Part shown: positions 5,699 to 8,666 of the stretch, piece after piece
Numbering within the stretch: the first letter of the stretch is position 1
Layout of the letters: every line of letters begins with the position of its first letter
Assembly: GCA_016783225.1 (NCBI GenBank)
Contig: JADHWZ010000091.1
Location: 1 to 8,666 of the forward strand
Length of the DNA: 8,666 nucleotides
From: Dehalococcoidia bacterium
Lineage (GTDB): Bacteria; Chloroflexota; Dehalococcoidia; GIF9; UBA5620
Direction: 5' to 3'
Position numbers and translations under genes: made by a program
Notes under the pieces: model-generated
The model's input: only the letters and a program-made list of their open reading frames with translations
What the model was told of the DNA's origin: nothing
Database searches by the model: none

Positions 5699-7138
5699 AT
5701 GGTTCGAAAAGGATTGCCTGGAGGCAGTTTCAAGCCGCTGACCGAAGAGTCTGTGAGTAAGGTGCACCAGACTGCCATGCGGATAATCGAAGAAGTAGGC
5801 TTTGAGGTCAACTCTGGGATAGCGCTGGAGCTTTTCGCGCAGGCTGGTGCCCGGGTGGACCGGGAAAAGCGCCGGGTGTGCCTTCCTGGGGACAAGGTCA
5901 TGGAACTTGTAGAGAAGGCACCGTCCGAAGTCAGGCTCTGCGGGCAGGACGACAAGAACGACATCATCCTGGGCGGGCAGCGCGTGTATGCAGGGACCGG
6001 TGGGACGGCGCTATATGTCTATGAGCCGCATACTGGCGAGAAGCGGCCAGCCACTATCGAGGACTTGGGGCGCATTGCCAAACTGGTTGACGGCTTGGAC
6101 AACATCCACTTCTTTCTGCTGCCTACCTATCCCAATGAGATGCCCCTGGAGAAGGTGGATGCAAATCGCTTCTTCGCAGGGTTGGACAATACGACCAAGC
6201 ATGTCATGGGAGGCGTTTATACTCCAGACGGCGTCAAGCAAGTGATACGTATGGCAGAAATCATCGCAGGCTCGGCGGAGGAGCTTCGCCGGCGTCCACT
6301 TATCTCTATGATAGCCTGTAGCATAAGCCCTCTCAAGATGGATGGGACTTACGGTGACCTGTTGGTGCCCATCGCCAAGAGGGGTATACCCGTTGCGTGT
6401 CCTGCCGAGCCGTTGTGTGGGGCTACATCGCCAGTGACCCTTGCGGGAAATCTGGCAATTCAGACGGTGGACTCCCTGATGGGTGTAATGCTTACCCAGA
6501 TTATTAATCCAGGGGCCCCTGTCATCTTTGGCTCCGTGGCCACCAGTACCGACCTCACTGACTTGAAGTACCTTGCTGGCTCTGTCGAGATGGGATTGCT
6601 CAACGCGGCTGGCGCCCAAATGGCGCAGTTCTACAAGCTCCCCTTCTATGCCACTGGCGGCATGACGGATTCCAAGGTGCTGGATGCTCAGAGCGGTTAT
6701 GAGTCTGCCATAACGAGTCTCCTCTGTGCCCTGGCCGGTGCGAATTTCATCCACGATGCTGCGGGGCTCATGGAGTTCGCGATGACAGTCTGTTGTGAGA
6801 AGTACGTCATAGATAATGAGATATTGGGGATGGTGATGAGGGCGGTTGAGGGTATAACAGTGAATGATGACACGCTGGCGTTTGACCTCATCAAGGAGGT
6901 GGGACCGGGAGGGAATTTCGTGGCTGCCAGGCACACCAGACGGTTCATGCGTAGCGAGCATTACCAGCCTTCCCTGAGTGACAGAGATAGCAGAGATGAG
7001 TGGGAAGCCAAGGGAGGGAAGGCTAGTTGGGAGAGAGCGGCGGAGAGAGTAGAGGATATCATAGCTAATCACAACTACAGCTTGCCCGCCGAAGTAAGAC
7101 GACAAGTGCTCTCGGAGATACCGGAAATCGTGGGGTGA
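5699..7138 (+). CDS. MttB-family (non-pyrrolysine) corrinoid-dependent methyltransferase
   Basis: A 479-residue member of the trimethylamine methyltransferase superfamily (COG5598 type). These are TIM-barrel enzymes that move a methyl group from a quaternary or tertiary amine to Co(I) of a partner corrinoid protein. Landmarks are the N-terminal R-K-G-L-P-G-G-S-F-K-P-L (3-14), A-G-T-G-G-T-A-L-Y-V (98-107), C-P-A-E-P-L-C-G-A-T-S-P (234-245) and T-G-G-M-T-D-S-K-V-L-D-A-Q-S-G-Y-E (319-335). The frame has no internal TAG, so it lacks the pyrrolysine of true MttB and belongs with relatives such as the glycine betaine enzyme MtgB, proline betaine MtpB or carnitine MtcB. The substrate cannot be read from sequence. 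I chose ATG 5699 because family members start at M-x-R-x-G-L-P-G-G. AGGAGGT (5679-5685) lies 13 bases upstream and overlaps the previous stop codon, suggesting coupled translation. TTG at 5669, adding ten residues, is the alternative. Confidence 0.9.
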   Translation: MVRKGLPGGSFKPLTEESVSKVHQTAMRIIEEVGFEVNSGIALELFAQAGARVDREKRRVCLPGDKVMELVEKAPSEVRLCGQDDKNDIILGGQRVYAGTGGTALYVYEPHTGEKRPATIEDLGRIAKLVDGLDNIHFFLLPTYPNEMPLEKVDANRFFAGLDNTTKHVMGGVYTPDGVKQVIRMAEIIAGSAEELRRRPLISMIACSISPLKMDGTYGDLLVPIAKRGIPVACPAEPLCGATSPVTLAGNLAIQTVDSLMGVMLTQIINPGAPVIFGSVATSTDLTDLKYLAGSVEMGLLNAAGAQMAQFYKLPFYATGGMTDSKVLDAQSGYESAITSLLCALAGANFIHDAAGLMEFAMTVCCEKYVIDNEILGMVMRAVEGITVNDDTLAFDLIKEVGPGGNFVAARHTRRFMRSEHYQPSLSDRDSRDEWEAKGGKASWERAAERVEDIIANHNYSLPAEVRRQVLSEIPEIVG

Positions 7139-7141
7139 AAT

Positions 7142-7951
7142 ATGCTGATAATCGGTGAGAACATCAACGCATCAAACCAAGCTGTCGCAGCTGCCATCGC
7201 TGGCAGGGATAGGGAATTCGTGGAGCGACTGGCTAGAGCTCAGGCCGAAGCCGGGGCTGATTTTATCGACGTGAACGCGGGTGCTGGCAAGGGCGCACCC
7301 GAAGAGCAGACGGCAAGCATTGAGTGGCTTGTCGATGTGGTTCAGGCGACAACGGACAAACCGCTTGCCATTGACAGCGACTCGACAGCCATTATAGTGG
7401 CTGGGTTGCGGAAATACAGGGGCGAAAGCCTGATAATCAACTCTGTCACTGCCGAGCCCGAGAGATTGGCGTCCGTCGGTCCGCTGGCAGCGGAGCGCCA
7501 GGCGTGGCTGGTGGCACTGGCTATGGGAACTGAAGGGATACCGGACAACGTCGAGCAAAGGCTGGCCGCCTGCGACGTGATAATGGAGTACTTGAGCGGG
7601 TTGGGCATGACAGCGGATCAGGTGTTCTTTGACCCCTTGGTACTTCCTATTGCTGTGGATTCGAGCCAGGGATTGGTCACACTCAGGACGATAGAGCAGA
7701 TTAAGTCGCGCTATCCCGGTGCCAGGACGGTGGTGGGACTGAGCAACATCTCCTATGGCTTGCCCAATAGAAAGCTGGTAAACCGGGCCTTCCTGTTGAT
7801 GGCAGCCTACGCAGGCCTTGATGCCGCCATCCTTGATCCCCTCGACGCCAAGGCCATGAGCCTGGCGAAGGTGGGTGACATGCTTACGGGAAGAGATACC
7901 TTTTGCAAGGGATATATCAGGGCGCACAGGCAGGGCGTCATAGTGGATTAG
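7142..7951 (+). CDS. Methyltetrahydrofolate:corrinoid protein methyltransferase (AcsE/MtgA-like)
   Basis: A 269-residue pterin-binding TIM barrel, close to the usual length of this family. Opening I-I-G-E-N-I-N-A (3-10) and D-V-N-A-G-A-G (43-49) are typical. Residues expected to hold the folate are D78 (A-I-D-S), N100 (I-I-N-S-V), D164 (F-F-D-P-L) and N202 in G-L-S-N-I-S-Y-G-L-P-N-R (199-210). By position they match Asp75, Asn96, Asp160 and Asn199 of the Moorella acetyl-CoA pathway methyltransferase. With an MttB-like donor enzyme next door, the likely direction is methyl-corrinoid to tetrahydrofolate, as in MtgA of glycine betaine use; the reverse, AcsE-like, direction is chemically open. 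It begins three bases after the previous stop, so it is surely co-transcribed and probably translationally coupled. The ribosome site (GTGGGGTGA) overlaps that stop. No carbon monoxide dehydrogenase or acetyl-CoA synthase gene is in view. Confidence 0.92.
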   Translation: MLIIGENINASNQAVAAAIAGRDREFVERLARAQAEAGADFIDVNAGAGKGAPEEQTASIEWLVDVVQATTDKPLAIDSDSTAIIVAGLRKYRGESLIINSVTAEPERLASVGPLAAERQAWLVALAMGTEGIPDNVEQRLAACDVIMEYLSGLGMTADQVFFDPLVLPIAVDSSQGLVTLRTIEQIKSRYPGARTVVGLSNISYGLPNRKLVNRAFLLMAAYAGLDAAILDPLDAKAMSLAKVGDMLTGRDTFCKGYIRAHRQGVIVD

Positions 7952-7962
7952 CACAAATGCGG

Positions 7963-7975
7963 CCAACGAGGTTGG
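7963..7975 (+). other. Small intercistronic hairpin
   Basis: CCAAC and GTTGG form a 5-bp stem with loop GAG in the 50-base gap between the pterin methyltransferase and the corrinoid protein genes. No T run follows, so it is not an intrinsic terminator. It could affect mRNA stability or ribosome access, but it may be chance. Confidence 0.2.
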
Positions 7976-8001
7976 GAGATTCTTGAAGCGGGAGAATAAG
8001 C

Positions 8002-8666
8002 ATGGCAGAGGACATACTGAAGCGAATTCGTGAGAACGTCATACAGGGCAGAGTGACCCAAGATGATGAAGGCCTCGAGGAAGGCATGGTGGGGCAGCCT
8101 GGAGTCAAGGAGCTCATCGAGGAAGCCCTCGCCCGGGGCATTGAGGCCCCGGAGATAATCAACAACGGGCTCACTGCGGGCATGAAGATCGTGGGCCAGA
8201 AGTTTGAGACCAAGGAATACTTCATTCCAGATATGCTGGCCTCGGCTGAAGCGGTGGGGGTAGCTATGGGGATGCTGGAGCCCCACCTGGCCAGGAGTGG
8301 CATCAAGCCCAAGGGCAAGGTAGTTGTGGCTACGGTGAGAGGAGACCTCCACGACATCGGTAAGAACATAGTGTCGATACTGCTCCGAGGTGCCGGATAT
8401 GCGGTCAAAGATCTTGGAAATGACATCGATGCTCAGACCATTGTGAAGGCGGTGAGAGATGAGAAGCCTCAGTTTCTGGGGCTCTCAGCGCTGCTTATCA
8501 GCACGATGGCGCGTATGACGGAGACTATCCAGGCACTCACGGAGAGCGGACTCAGGGACCAGGTGAAGGTCATCGTTGGCGGGGCTCCTGTCTCAGAGGA
8601 ATTCGCCAAAAGCATAGGGGCTGACGGTTACGGCGCAGATGGGTTCGATGCAGTACGCGTGGTGGA
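8002..8666 (+). CDS. Corrinoid (cobalamin-binding) methyl-carrier protein, MtbC/MttC-like (C-terminus cut by right edge)
   Basis: 221 codons are visible with no stop before the edge; family length suggests only about 10-20 residues are missing. Residues 1-95 are the helical cap domain (E-I-I-N-N-G-L-T-A-G-M-K at 51-62, then F-I-P-D-M-L-A-S-A-E at 74-83). Residues 105-221 are the Rossmann-like B12 domain, with G-D-L-H-D-I-G-K (114-121) giving H117 as the lower axial cobalt ligand. G-L-S-A-L-L (160-165) and V-G-G-A-P-V-S (192-198) line the nucleotide tail. The cap has a longer acidic stretch than most relatives (about residues 19-33, including Q-D-D-E-G-L-E-E-G-M). The protein would carry the methyl group between the MttB-like donor enzyme and the pterin methyltransferase, and be repaired by the first gene's product. 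The start is backed by GCGGGAG about eight bases upstream. Family assignment is very secure; which methylotrophic system it serves is inferred from neighbours. Confidence 0.93.
   Translation, partial: MAEDILKRIRENVIQGRVTQDDEGLEEGMVGQPGVKELIEEALARGIEAPEIINNGLTAGMKIVGQKFETKEYFIPDMLASAEAVGVAMGMLEPHLARSGIKPKGKVVVATVRGDLHDIGKNIVSILLRGAGYAVKDLGNDIDAQTIVKAVRDEKPQFLGLSALLISTMARMTETIQALTESGLRDQVKVIVGGAPVSEEFAKSIGADGYGADGFDAVRVV

Noticed and set aside
6011..7105. Long 364-codon open frame on the minus strand
   Set aside because: It lies fully inside the MttB-family gene and has no family features; it is a by-product of codon bias in the real gene.
5699..7138. Pyrrolysine-containing MttB
   Set aside because: The reading frame has no in-frame TAG, so no amber-encoded pyrrolysine is possible.
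7172..7966. 264-codon open frame on the minus strand
   Set aside because: It is antisense to the pterin methyltransferase gene, whose active-site residues are all recognisable on the plus strand.
1..8666. CRISPR arrays, insertion sequences or attachment sites
   Set aside because: I saw no spaced direct repeats, transposase-like frames or terminal inverted repeats with target duplications.

Overview
The window is about 8.7 kb of moderately GC-rich bacterial DNA. The gene types suggest an anaerobe with corrinoid- and folate-dependent one-carbon metabolism: an MttB-family methyltransferase, a methyltetrahydrofolate:corrinoid methyltransferase, a corrinoid protein, paired single-domain MaoC hydratases and a C_GCAxxG_C_C redox protein. 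Sediment Chloroflexota of the Dehalococcoidia type, or a deltaproteobacterial-type anaerobe, fit this mix. The assignment is an inference from gene content, not from a phylogenetic marker.

Layout. (1) 1-440, minus strand: the N-terminal part of a secreted or lipid-anchored protein with a proline-rich linker; it runs off the left edge. (2) 441-873: no intact gene. It holds what looks like the decayed 3' end of a sirtuin gene (about 480-676) and a very good intrinsic terminator (732-763). (3) 874-1413, plus: a C_GCAxxG_C_C family cysteine protein, convergent with (4) 1455-2054, minus: a membrane methyltransferase of the isoprenylcysteine carboxyl methyltransferase (ICMT)/phospholipid methyltransferase type. 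(5) 2055-2324: a divergent control region with a near-consensus sigma-70 promoter on each strand. (6) 2325-4343, plus: a three-gene unit of MaoC-like N-terminal hot-dog protein, MaoC-like hydratase and short-chain dehydrogenase. (7) 4344-5012: 669 bases without a gene, holding candidate terminators, a 16-bp perfect palindrome, an extended -10 promoter and a long leader. (8) 5013-8666, plus: a tight four-gene cluster of MetH-type reactivation domain protein, non-pyrrolysine MttB-family methyltransferase, methyl-THF:corrinoid methyltransferase and corrinoid protein. The last gene is cut by the right edge.

How the genes work together. The last cluster reads as a self-contained methyl-transfer module. 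The MttB-like enzyme would move a methyl group from a quaternary amine or similar donor to the corrinoid protein. The pterin-binding enzyme would pass it to tetrahydrofolate, feeding the methyl branch of the Wood-Ljungdahl pathway. The first gene would rescue cobalamin that has been oxidised to Co(II). The middle unit would hydrate an enoyl-CoA to an (R)-3-hydroxyacyl-CoA and oxidise it, or run the reverse. The two units appear to have separate promoters, and nothing in the sequence ties their substrates together.
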